DNA from: an uncultured Amaricoccus sp.
Lineage (GTDB): Bacteria; Pseudomonadota; Alphaproteobacteria; Rhodobacterales; Rhodobacteraceae
Assembly: GCF_937891315.1 (NCBI RefSeq)
Contig: NZ_CALAGI010000124.1
Span: forward strand, 1-25,585
Direction: 5' to 3'
DNA: 25,585 nt
The notes below the pieces were generated by a model. The model saw only the letters and a program-made list of their open reading frames with translations. It searched no databases and was not told the origin of the DNA. A program made the position numbers and the translations under genes. Position 1 is the stretch's first letter, and each line of letters begins with the position of its first letter. This document shows positions 1-6,935 of the stretch, piece after piece.

Positions 1-242
1 TCGAAGGCATCGCTGGCTGAGCCATGCCGGCGAGTGTCGCGGGCGAAGATCGAGACGCGCCGCGCCCCGGCCACCGCGGCGATCGTCGCGGTACAGGCAT
101 AGGCCCCGGTAGCGGCCTCGGTGACCACGCTCAGCCCGTTGAGATCCAGTTCCAGGGCCTCGACGCGGCGCAGGATACTGGCAAGCATCGCCGGAAGGTC
201 GTCTTGCTCTCCCCGGGCGCTATCGCGGTCAAAGCGTTGCAC
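1..242 (-). CDS. Unrecognised protein of the polysaccharide cluster (N-terminal part, cut by window edge)
   Basis: A reading frame starts at GTG 242 (minus strand) and stays open to the window edge, giving about 80 residues. The start is chosen because it lies 7 nt after the stop of the upstream aminotransferase and has GAGGG just upstream. The N-terminal 30 residues are polar and charged. A hydrophobic, alanine- and glycine-rich stretch follows, with the text GLSVVTEAATGAYACTATIA and then AGARRVSIFARDTRRHGSA. The alternation of short beta-like segments with glycine and alanine resembles a nucleotide-binding Rossmann fold, but I cannot name the family and no catalytic motif is visible in this fragment. 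It is the last gene seen in a coupled leftward operon, so a role in the same sugar or glycan pathway is the likely inference. The real gene continues left of the window. Confidence 0.6.
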   Translation of the reverse strand, partial: MQRFDRDSARGEQDDLPAMLASILRRVEALELDLNGLSVVTEAATGAYACTATIAAVAGARRVSIFARDTRRHGSASDAF

Positions 243-249
243 GATTCCC

Positions 250-1419
250 TCACGCCCGCCGGCGCAAATGGTGGGCCGGATTTTGTCCGTCGATCGATTC
301 AATCAGGGTGTCGACGATCCGCCGCGCATCGGTTTCGGTCATCTGTGCGAAAAGCGGCAACAGAAGGGAGTGGTCGCGCGCCGCCTCCGAACGCGGCAGC
401 GGCCGGACCGGCAGGTCCGCGTAGGACGGTTCCAGATGGATGCACATGATGCCGCGGCGGGTGGCAATGCCCCGGTCAAGCATTCCCTGCATCACGGCCC
501 GCTGATCGAGCGCGGGATCGAGCGCCACGCAATAGCTCTGCCAGTTGGACCGCGCCCAGGCCGGCTCAACCGGCGCGCGCACGCCGGCGATATCCCCGAG
601 CAGATCGGCATAGAGATTGGCCAAGGACCTCCGCCGTTCCACGATCCCGTCAAGGCGCTTCAGTTGCTCTCGGCCAATGGCGGCCTGCACATCGGTCATG
701 CGATAGTTGAATCCGCGCACAGGATAGGCTTCGAACAGGACCGTGGGACTGGCGTGGCGCAGCGTATCGGGGACCGACATTCCATGCTGCCGCCACAGTC
801 GGAACCGCGCGTCCCATTCGGGATTGGTCGTGGTCAGCATGCCGCCATCGCCCACGGTCAGAACCTTGCGGGGATGGAACGAAAAGCAACAGATGTCACC
901 GTGTGGCCGGCCGATCGGCTGCCACGCGCCATCCAGCCGGATCTCTGAACCAATGGCGCAGGCGGCGTCCTCGATCACGGGCAAGCCATGCTCGCGGGCG
1001 ATCGCGACGATCGCAGCGAGATCGCAGGGCATGCCGATCTGATGCACGCAAAGGATCGCCCGCGTCCGAGGGGTTATCGCCGCCTCGATCTCGGTGGGGT
1101 CGATATTGAAACCGACCGGTTCGATATCCACGAAGACCGGTACCCCGCCACAATGCGTGATGGCGTTGGCGGAGGCGATGAAGGTGTGGCTCACCGTCAC
1201 CACTTCGTCGCCGGGCCCGACGCCAACGGCGAGTAGTGCGAGATGCAGCGCGACCGTGCAGTTCGAGACCGCGCAGGCATGCGGGGTCCCGACGCGGGTG
1301 GCGAAATCCTGCTCGAAGGCGGCGACCTGGGGACCTTGGGTCAGCCATCCGGAGGCGATCACGGCGCTGGCGGCCTCGGCCTCCTCGCGACCAAGGAACG
1401 GTTTGGCGATCGGGATCAT
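250..1419 (-). CDS. DegT/DnrJ/EryC1/StrS-family PLP sugar aminotransferase
   Basis: 389 residues; predicted PLP-dependent transamination of a keto-sugar nucleotide in the cytoplasm. The N-terminus MIPIAKPFLG followed by SGWLTQGPQVAAFE is typical of the perosamine-synthase/ArnB/PseC side of the family. The PLP-binding lysine is K185 in FHPRKVLTVGDGG, and the cofactor-contacting acid lies in IEDAACAIGSE near residue 150. The start at ATG 1419 is chosen over an upstream in-frame start because it gives a 4-bp ATGA overlap with the preceding epimerase gene and places the family N-terminus at residue 1. It is followed 7 nt later by an unrecognised gene. It is the second aminotransferase of this operon and differs clearly from the one at 2426-3541, so the two probably act on different sugars or positions. 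The text VHQIGMPCDL replaces the more usual VHLYG-type stretch. Substrate cannot be read from sequence. Confidence 0.9.
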   Translation of the reverse strand: MIPIAKPFLGREEAEAASAVIASGWLTQGPQVAAFEQDFATRVGTPHACAVSNCTVALHLALLAVGVGPGDEVVTVSHTFIASANAITHCGGVPVFVDIEPVGFNIDPTEIEAAITPRTRAILCVHQIGMPCDLAAIVAIAREHGLPVIEDAACAIGSEIRLDGAWQPIGRPHGDICCFSFHPRKVLTVGDGGMLTTTNPEWDARFRLWRQHGMSVPDTLRHASPTVLFEAYPVRGFNYRMTDVQAAIGREQLKRLDGIVERRRSLANLYADLLGDIAGVRAPVEPAWARSNWQSYCVALDPALDQRAVMQGMLDRGIATRRGIMCIHLEPSYADLPVRPLPRSEAARDHSLLLPLFAQMTETDARRIVDTLIESIDGQNPAHHLRRRA

Positions 1420-2414
1420 GCCGCCGAGTCCTGCGCGGCGCGCGTCTCCGAGCGCCACCAGTCGACCAGGTCACGAATGCCGGTATCCAGCCCGATTCCG
1501 GGACGGAACCCGAGAGCCGACGACGCCGCCTCGCCCGATGCGAGCCGCCGCGGCACGGGGTTGACCGAGCGCTCGGCCTCGTGGATCGGCTCGAGTTCGG
1601 GACGCCCCATCGCATTGGCGAGAACGCGTGCCAGGTCGAGCAGCGAGGTCTCGGTTTCGCTCCCCACGTTGAAGACCGCGTCGTCGACGTCCGCGCGCGC
1701 CGCCAGGATGTTCGCCCGCGCGACGTCCCGGACATCGACCATGTCCATGGTCTGCGATCCGTCCCCGAAGATGATCGGCGGCAGGCCGGCTTCGATGCGC
1801 TCCATCCAGCGCACCATCACCTCCGTGTAGCGACCGTGAATGTCCATGCGAGGGCCGTAGACATTGAAGTATCGCAGGGCCACGTACCTGAGCCCGTACA
1901 TGTCGTTGAAGGATCGGAGCAGCCCCTCGCCAAAGGATTTGGCGGCCCCGTAGAGTGTGCGGTTGGCGTAAGGGTGGTGGCCTTCGGTGGTCGGGAACTG
2001 CTCGGCCATCCCGTAGATCGACGCGGACGAGGCCATGATGACCCTCTCCACCTCCTGCTCCGCGCAGAGACGCAGAAGATCGTAGGTCGCGCCGACCATG
2101 ACCCCCATCGCCGCGTCGGGTTCGGCGGCGCAGTGCGTGATGCGCAGGGCCGCCTGATGATAGACCACGTCGCACCCTGCGACGAGGCGCGCCATCAGGG
2201 CCGCGTCGCGGATGTCGCCCTCGATCAGCTCCACCGGCCCATTGGCTATCGCGCTTGCCAAGTTGGCCGCGCGACCGCGGATCATGTTGTCGACGACGAC
2301 CACGCGCGCGCAATCGGCATCGATCAGCTGGTCGACGATATGGGAGCCCACAAAACCGCTCCCGCCCGTCACAAGCACCGTCTTGCCAGCCAGCCTGTCC
2401 CGTGTCTCGGCCAT
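1416..2414 (-). CDS. NAD-dependent sugar epimerase/dehydratase (extended SDR)
   Basis: 332 residues from ATG 2414. Extended short-chain dehydrogenase fold: the NAD-binding motif TGGSGFVGS is at residues 16-24, and the catalytic Tyr-Lys pair is in YGAAK (Y155, K159) after SSASIYG near residue 132. Family members interconvert or dehydrate NDP-hexoses; the closest resemblance is to UDP-glucose/UDP-GlcNAc 4-epimerase-like proteins, but substrate is unknown. An ATG at 2429 overlaps the stop of the upstream aminotransferase (ATGA). The ATG five codons later (2414) has AGGAG seven bases upstream and is preferred; both are possible. Its own stop overlaps the next gene's ATG. Regulation is presumably as part of the leftward operon, with translational coupling. 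Confidence 0.9.
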   Translation of the reverse strand: MAETRDRLAGKTVLVTGGSGFVGSHIVDQLIDADCARVVVVDNMIRGRAANLASAIANGPVELIEGDIRDAALMARLVAGCDVVYHQAALRITHCAAEPDAAMGVMVGATYDLLRLCAEQEVERVIMASSASIYGMAEQFPTTEGHHPYANRTLYGAAKSFGEGLLRSFNDMYGLRYVALRYFNVYGPRMDIHGRYTEVMVRWMERIEAGLPPIIFGDGSQTMDMVDVRDVARANILAARADVDDAVFNVGSETETSLLDLARVLANAMGRPELEPIHEAERSVNPVPRRLASGEAASSALGFRPGIGLDTGIRDLVDWWRSETRAAQDSAA

Positions 2415-2425
2415 CTCCCCGCTCC

Positions 2426-3541
2426 TCATGCCGTGTTGGCCAGCCGCGAGACGGCCAGTTCGTTCACCGCGGCGACGACGGTCGTCGCGTCCCGGGTGGA
2501 AAGCTCGGGATAGAGCGGCAGCGACAGGGTCTCGCGCGCGAGCGCCTCGGCGTGCGGAAAGTCCCCGGCTCGGTAGCCGAGGGACCCGTAGGCGGGCTGC
2601 AAGTGGACCGGCACCGGATAGTGCAGGTTCGTCGCCACGCCCGCCTCGGCCAACCCCGCGCGCAGCGCGTCGCGATCCGTCGCACGGATGGCATAGACAT
2701 GCGCCGCGTGGTCGGCCCCGATCGGGCCGACGGCGCGCTCAATTCCGGCGGCCAGGCCACCATGGTACAGGTTGCCTATCCGACGCCGCGCCGCGTTCCA
2801 CTCATCGAGATGACCGAGCTTCACCCCGAGCGCCGCGCCCTGGATGGCGTCCATCCGGTAGTTGAAGCCGTGCCGCACATGATTGTAGCGGCCTTCCTGA
2901 CCCCAGTCCCGCAACGATCGGGCTTTCTCGGCGAGGTCGTCGCGATCCGTGACGAGCGCGCCCCCCTCGCCGCAGGCGCCAAGGTTCTTTCCCGGGTAGA
3001 AGCTGAAGCAGCCGGCTTCGCCGAAGGTGCCCGCCCTGCGTCCGCCCCGCTCGGCCCCATGCGCCTGGGCCGCGTCCTCGATGACGACCAGCCCGTGCCG
3101 GCGGGCAACCGCCAGGATCGCCGTCATGTCGGCCAGGCGCCCGTGCAGATGCACCGGCAGCACCGCCTTGGTGCGCCGTGTGATCGCGGCTTCGATCTTG
3201 CCGGGATCCATGGTCCAGGTCCGGGGGTCGATGTCGACAAACACCGGCTTCGCGCCCGCGTAGAGGATGGCCGCGGCCGTGGCGACGAAGGTCGCCGGAA
3301 CGGTGATGACCTCGTCGCCGGGGCCGATCCCGGCCGCCAGGAGGGCGATATGCAGCGCCGAGGTGCCGCTGTTCAGGGCCACCACGTGCCGCGCGCCGCA
3401 ATAGGCCGCGAAGTCGCGCTCGAACGCCTCCACCGGGGCGCCAAGCACATGGCCGCAACTGCGAAGTGCCTCGAGCACCGCGGCCTCGAGCTCTGGCGCG
3501 ATGGTGCGATATTGCGCTCGCAGATCGAGAAACGGGATCAT
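2426..3541 (-). CDS. DegT/DnrJ/EryC1/StrS-family sugar aminotransferase (WbpE/WlbC-like)
   Basis: 371 residues; PLP-dependent aminotransferase. The PLP lysine is K185 in FYPGKNLGACGEGG, a sequence style seen in WbpE/WlbC enzymes, which put an amino group on C3 of UDP-2-acetamido-3-keto-glucuronate. N-terminal FLDLRAQY and the acid motif VIEDAAQAHGA (near 153-163) also fit. The ATG at 3541 overlaps the stop of the Gfo/Idh dehydrogenase upstream (ATGA). Gene order acyltransferase-dehydrogenase-aminotransferase is the expected enzyme set for making a 3-acetamido-3-deoxy sugar nucleotide. The assignment of C3 chemistry is inference from context; a UDP-GlcNAc 6-dehydrogenase partner is not in the window. 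Confidence 0.92.
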   Translation of the reverse strand: MIPFLDLRAQYRTIAPELEAAVLEALRSCGHVLGAPVEAFERDFAAYCGARHVVALNSGTSALHIALLAAGIGPGDEVITVPATFVATAAAILYAGAKPVFVDIDPRTWTMDPGKIEAAITRRTKAVLPVHLHGRLADMTAILAVARRHGLVVIEDAAQAHGAERGGRRAGTFGEAGCFSFYPGKNLGACGEGGALVTDRDDLAEKARSLRDWGQEGRYNHVRHGFNYRMDAIQGAALGVKLGHLDEWNAARRRIGNLYHGGLAAGIERAVGPIGADHAAHVYAIRATDRDALRAGLAEAGVATNLHYPVPVHLQPAYGSLGYRAGDFPHAEALARETLSLPLYPELSTRDATTVVAAVNELAVSRLANTA

Positions 3542-4569
3542 GATGCCTTCTGCATTTCGCCGCCGAGTTCAATCGCCTCCCCGCGCCGCAGTGCCGAGCG
3601 GCTCGCGGCGTCGAGCAGTTCGACAACGCGGAGCCCGCTCCGCCCATCATTGACGGGTGTCTCGCCGGTATCGATGCACCGAGCGAACTCCTGTACCTCG
3701 GAGACCAGAGCCTCCTTGGGGGAAAGCGCGGGCGCCCACATGTCGCCGAGCCGGTACGAGATCATCCGCTCGTATGTCGCCTTCGGATCGTCGGACAATG
3801 CGATGCCGCGATCGTAGACCTTGACCTTCTCGCTCGCTTGCATGTCGTCGTAGACGACCATGCAACGACTGCCTCCGATCAGGGTCTGCCGGATCTTTAC
3901 CGGCGCCAGCCAGTTGACGTTCAGATGCGCCATTGCCCCGTTGTCATAATAGACCGAGAGATGCGCCATGTTCTCCGGCCGCCCGGGCACGAACCGCGCG
4001 GCGCTGGCCGAGATCGCAACCGGACGCGCATCGAGGAGAAAATCCATGATCGCGAGGTCATGGACCGCGAGATCCCATATGACGTTGATATCGCTCTGGA
4101 ACAGTCCGAGGTTCACTCGTGTGGAATCATAGTAGTAGATGTCGCCCAGCTTTCCGCTGGTGATGAGGTCGCGAATGGTGCGCACGGCGCCGGTATAGAT
4201 GAAGGTGTGATCGACCATCAGAACGCGCGCCCGGCGCGCGGCCTCGTCGATCAGCCGCGCCGCCTGGATCGGGGTCTCGGCCATGGGTTTTTCGACCAGC
4301 ACGTGCTTTCCGGCCCGCAGCGCCGCGAGCGCGAGCTCGAAATGCGTCCGGACCGGCGTCGCGATCATGACCGCGTCCACCAGCGGGTCTTGAACAAGCT
4401 CGCGCCAATCGTCGGTCAACCGCGCGGAGGGATGGCGCCGCCCGGCACGCCCCAGAGCCGCGCCCGAGCTGTCCGCGATCATCTCGACCGTGGCCATGTC
4501 GGTTTCGGCTACGGCTCGGGCCAGGTTGGGTCCCCAGTACCCGTAGCCCAGCACGCCGACGCGGATCAC
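3538..4569 (-). CDS. Gfo/Idh/MocA-family sugar dehydrogenase (WbpB/WlbA-like)
   Basis: 343 residues. The N-terminal Rossmann motif is GVLGYGYWGPN (residues 5-15); the family EKP motif is at 93-95 (K94 is the usual catalytic lysine); D167 and H170 in IWDLAVHDL fit the second catalytic segment. Such enzymes oxidise a sugar nucleotide ring hydroxyl with NAD(P). Next to a WbpE-like aminotransferase and a hexapeptide acyltransferase, 3-oxidation of a UDP-HexNAc or uronate is the natural inference. The start is GTG 4569, overlapping the upstream TGA (GTGA); the family N-terminus MIRVGV starts exactly there. Its stop overlaps the next ATG. Substrate is not provable from sequence. Confidence 0.92.
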   Translation of the reverse strand: MIRVGVLGYGYWGPNLARAVAETDMATVEMIADSSGAALGRAGRRHPSARLTDDWRELVQDPLVDAVMIATPVRTHFELALAALRAGKHVLVEKPMAETPIQAARLIDEAARRARVLMVDHTFIYTGAVRTIRDLITSGKLGDIYYYDSTRVNLGLFQSDINVIWDLAVHDLAIMDFLLDARPVAISASAARFVPGRPENMAHLSVYYDNGAMAHLNVNWLAPVKIRQTLIGGSRCMVVYDDMQASEKVKVYDRGIALSDDPKATYERMISYRLGDMWAPALSPKEALVSEVQEFARCIDTGETPVNDGRSGLRVVELLDAASRSALRRGEAIELGGEMQKAS

Positions 4570-5117
4570 CGGGCGGCCGCGCGTGGGCGCGCCTCGACAG
4601 GCTCCGCGGATCGTCGCAGTTCATTGGGATGCGACCCGTCGGTGCGATGCGTGCGAACATCGCCGATCACGCGCGCGGGATTTCCGGCGACGATGGCGTG
4701 CGCCGGAACGTCGCGGGTCACGACCGCGCCGGCGCCAACCAGGGCCTGCTCCCCAATGGTCACGCCGCAGATGATGGTGGCGTTCGAGCCGATCGCGGCG
4801 CCACGCCGCACGACAGTGTTCGTGCACTCCCAGTCGCCGTCGCGTTGCAGGGTCCCGTCTTCGTTGGTTGCGCGCGGCAGGAGACCATTCGTGAACATCA
4901 CCCCGTGCCCGACGAACACCTCGTCTTCAATTGTCACGCCCTCGCAGACGAAGGAATGTGACGAGATCTTGCAGCGCCGGCCGATAGTGCTGTTTTTCTG
5001 GATTTCGACGAAGGGGCCGATCCGGCTTCCTTCGCCGATGCTGCAGCCGTAGAGGTTGACGAGGTCGGGATGGGCAATGCCGACGTCGCTCTGCAGATCA
5101 CATGAAACAACTGGCAT
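4566..5117 (-). CDS. Left-handed beta-helix N-acyltransferase (WbpD/WlbB-like)
   Basis: 183 residues. Hexapeptide-repeat protein: successive short repeats such as IGEGSRIGPFVEIQKNSTIG, VTIEDEVFVGHG and VTIGEQALVGAGAVVTRDV run from about residue 25 to 150, ending in the typical IVAGNPARVIG cap. These trimeric enzymes transfer an acetyl group from acetyl-CoA to an amino sugar. A tail of about 30 Arg/Ala/Glu-rich residues follows the cap. Start: ATG 5117, with GGGGGTGA a few bases upstream; a TTG one codon earlier is the alternative. It is the first gene of the coupled operon, preceded by a 211-bp leader with a dyad symmetry. The likely substrate is the amino sugar made by the aminotransferase at 2426-3541. 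Confidence 0.9.
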   Translation of the reverse strand: MPVVSCDLQSDVGIAHPDLVNLYGCSIGEGSRIGPFVEIQKNSTIGRRCKISSHSFVCEGVTIEDEVFVGHGVMFTNGLLPRATNEDGTLQRDGDWECTNTVVRRGAAIGSNATIICGVTIGEQALVGAGAVVTRDVPAHAIVAGNPARVIGDVRTHRTDGSHPNELRRSAEPVEARPRAAAR

Positions 5118-5172
5118 CAAATCACCCCCGAAGACTCAAAAAAACCAGAGATCCCATTACTCGTTTAGTCTG

Positions 5173-5199
5173 TTGGAGCCGGTGTGAGACCCGCTCCAA
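5173..5199. promoter_or_regulatory. 27-bp dyad symmetry in the operon leader
   Basis: Arms TTGGAGC (5173-5179) and GCTCCAA (5193-5199) are perfect inverted repeats. An inner GGT/ACC pair extends the stem after one C-C mismatch, leaving a five-base loop. It lies 56 bp upstream of the acyltransferase ATG, between two genes of the same strand. On the minus strand a run of seven T follows only about 30 nt later, so it is not a classical intrinsic terminator. It could be an operator for an operon regulator or a leader hairpin. Confidence 0.4.
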
Positions 5200-5328
5200 A
5201 TGGTCACTGACCCAAAGGACAATGGCCGCATGCGCTCCCCGTCGGGGCGATTCGCCCGACGACCAGGAAATCGGGCCAATTCAAGACGCTGGAGTCGAAG
5301 GGCCGCATTGTCGGATCGAACGTCGCTC

Positions 5329-6327
5329 TCAGACCGCGCGCGCGTGGTCCCATGCCTCGATCGCAGCGGGTCGCTGCGTGGACAGCACGGATTCGAAGTA
5401 TCCGATCGTTGTGATCAGTCCGTGATCGAGGTCCACCGCGGGTTCCCAGCCGAGAGCGGCGCGCGCCTTTGCAATATCCGGCTGGCGCTGAACCGGATCG
5501 TTCTCGGGCAACGCGCGCTGGACGATCTCGGACCTGGATCCCGTGAGATCGATCACTTTCAGCGCCAGCTCCAGGATGGTGAATTCACCCGGGTTTCCGA
5601 GGTTGAATGGTCCGGTCACGGCGGCGGGCGAGGCCATCATCCGGACAAGGCCCTCGATCAGATCATCGACGAAGCAGAAACTGCGCGTCTGGCTGCCATC
5701 GCCGTAGATGGTGATCGGATCGCCCCTCAAGGCCTGGACGATAAAATTCGAAACGACGCGACCGTCGTCCGGGCTCATGCGCGGACCGTAGGTGTTGAAG
5801 ATTCGGACCACCTTGATCGGCAGGCGATGCTGCCGATGATAGTCGAAGAACAGAGTCTCGGCGCAGCGCTTTCCTTCGTCGTAGCAGGAGCGCGGACCGA
5901 TAGGATTGACGTTGCCCCAGTAGTCTTCTCGCTGCGGATGCTGCGTGGGGTCGCCATAGATCTCGGACGTGGATGCCTGAAGGATCTTGACCCCGATCCG
6001 CTTGGCAAGGCCAAGCATGTTGATTGCGCCATGCACCGAGGTCTTTGTCGTCTGGACCGGATCCTGCTGATATCGTACCGGCGAGGCGGGGCAAGCAAGG
6101 TTGTAGATCTCGTCGACTTCCGCGTAGAGCGGAAATGTCACATCGTGCCGCAGGAGTTCGAAGTTGGGGCGCTCAAGAAGGTGGGCAATATTCGCGCGAC
6201 GACCCGTGAAGTAGTTGTCGACGCATAGAACTTCATGACCCGCGTTGACCAGCCGGTCGCACAGATGGCTGCCGAGAAAGCCGGCCCCTCCAGTTACCAG
6301 GATGCGGCGCGTACCCGACTCTGCCAT
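5329..6327 (-). CDS. UDP-glucuronate decarboxylase (UDP-xylose synthase)-like SDR
   Basis: 332 residues from ATG 6327. NAD-binding TGGAGFLGS is at 12-20. The catalytic set is T120-S121-E122 in ASTSEIYG and Y149/K153 in YDEGK. Other family hallmarks are YNLACPASPVRYQ near 75-87, IFNTYGPRM, and IYGDGSQTRSFCFVDDL. These are strongly characteristic of UXS, which converts UDP-glucuronate to UDP-xylose through a 4-keto intermediate. An upstream GTG (6345) is also in frame, but the ATG has AAGGGA about nine bases before it and fits the family N-terminus. It is separated from the following operon by 211 bp, so it may be a separate transcription unit or the operon's first gene. UDP-xylose or a 4-keto-pentose would feed the same glycan. 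Confidence 0.93.
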   Translation of the reverse strand: MAESGTRRILVTGGAGFLGSHLCDRLVNAGHEVLCVDNYFTGRRANIAHLLERPNFELLRHDVTFPLYAEVDEIYNLACPASPVRYQQDPVQTTKTSVHGAINMLGLAKRIGVKILQASTSEIYGDPTQHPQREDYWGNVNPIGPRSCYDEGKRCAETLFFDYHRQHRLPIKVVRIFNTYGPRMSPDDGRVVSNFIVQALRGDPITIYGDGSQTRSFCFVDDLIEGLVRMMASPAAVTGPFNLGNPGEFTILELALKVIDLTGSRSEIVQRALPENDPVQRQPDIAKARAALGWEPAVDLDHGLITTIGYFESVLSTQRPAAIEAWDHARAV

Positions 6328-6935
6328 TCTCAGGTTCCCTTCCACTGGCTCCGCGGCGCTGGCTGAAAAAGAAAGGCGCGGATGGCCCCTGGTTCCGCTT
6401 AGTCCGCCTCGCTCAACCTGTCAGCATCCCCAAATGGTCGAGAAATTGATCGTATGGACAGACGACGGGCGGACAACGACGCGTTCGGTCATTCGACGGA
6501 CTTCGGAATTCTCATCGAGGCTCGGTCAAGGGCGCTGAGCCTGATCGTGCCCAGTTCGTGCTTCAGCATGTCCAGAGTCGCCGCCTTGGATCGACGCGGC
6601 GGTCTGCCGACGGCCACCAAGTCTTCGATGCGGAGCGGGGCCAGTTCTTCGAACTTCATCGGCCGGGCAATCCGGGAGCTGACGGGCGTTTCGTTGCGGT
6701 CAACCGCCAACTCCGCTAAGCGGGCCCATCGCAGCGCTCCATCCCGGCGCAAGAAGGCCTCGCTGACATGGCGACCCTCGCGGCGGATCCGCGCACGCCG
6801 CGAACCGGATGGGAGCTTTGCGATGGTGGGCATTTCGCGCGTGGTGATGCGTCGTAGGGTGGCGAACACGGGTGAAACGGAGCTTGGGGGCGGCGGGCGC
6901 ATGGGCGAGCCAACGATTTGAGGCTGCATAATAAA
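6328..6935. other. Low-coding junction between the polysaccharide cluster and dusA
   Basis: About 600 bp with no intact gene. It holds the truncated integrase listed separately (6489-6833), 161 bp to its left with no recognisable gene, and about 100 bp to its right leading into dusA. The 161-bp part shows no convincing promoter or terminator to me. It is visibly less GC-rich than the DNA to the right of dusA. Confidence 0.6.
6489..6833 (-). pseudogene. Truncated tyrosine recombinase (phage/island integrase), N-terminal remnant
   Basis: 114 residues from ATG 6833. The N-terminus MPTIAKLPSGSRRARIRREG with VSEAFLRRDGALRWA matches the arm-type DNA-binding domain that opens many alphaproteobacterial phage integrases (typically SGxWRAxIRRxG ... 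F xxxxDAxxWA). The part FEELAPLRIEDL, then VGRPPRRSKAATLDMLKHEL and GTIRLSALDR, matches the start of the core-binding domain. The frame stops at 6489, well before a catalytic domain; full integrases run about 330-400 residues, so the R-H-R-Y catalytic residues are missing. I could not find the rest in the next 160 bp. It reads away from dusA, which begins 102 bp to the right. No good ribosome-binding site is seen. The assignment is by recognition of sequence style. Confidence 0.6.

Noticed and set aside
1236..3817. Long plus-strand frames opposite the epimerase and aminotransferase genes
   Set aside because: No domain signal, no ribosome-binding site of note, and the minus strand shows catalytic motifs with NTGA-coupled starts.
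5240..5260. Hairpin GTCGGGGCGATTCGCCCGAC as terminator of the UXS-like gene
   Set aside because: The stem is plausible, but no T-run follows in the transcribed direction, so it cannot be called a terminator.
6454..6921. 155-residue plus-strand frame upstream of dusA
   Set aside because: It is antisense to the integrase remnant and its text (many Ser/Arg) matches no family; the minus strand reads as integrase.
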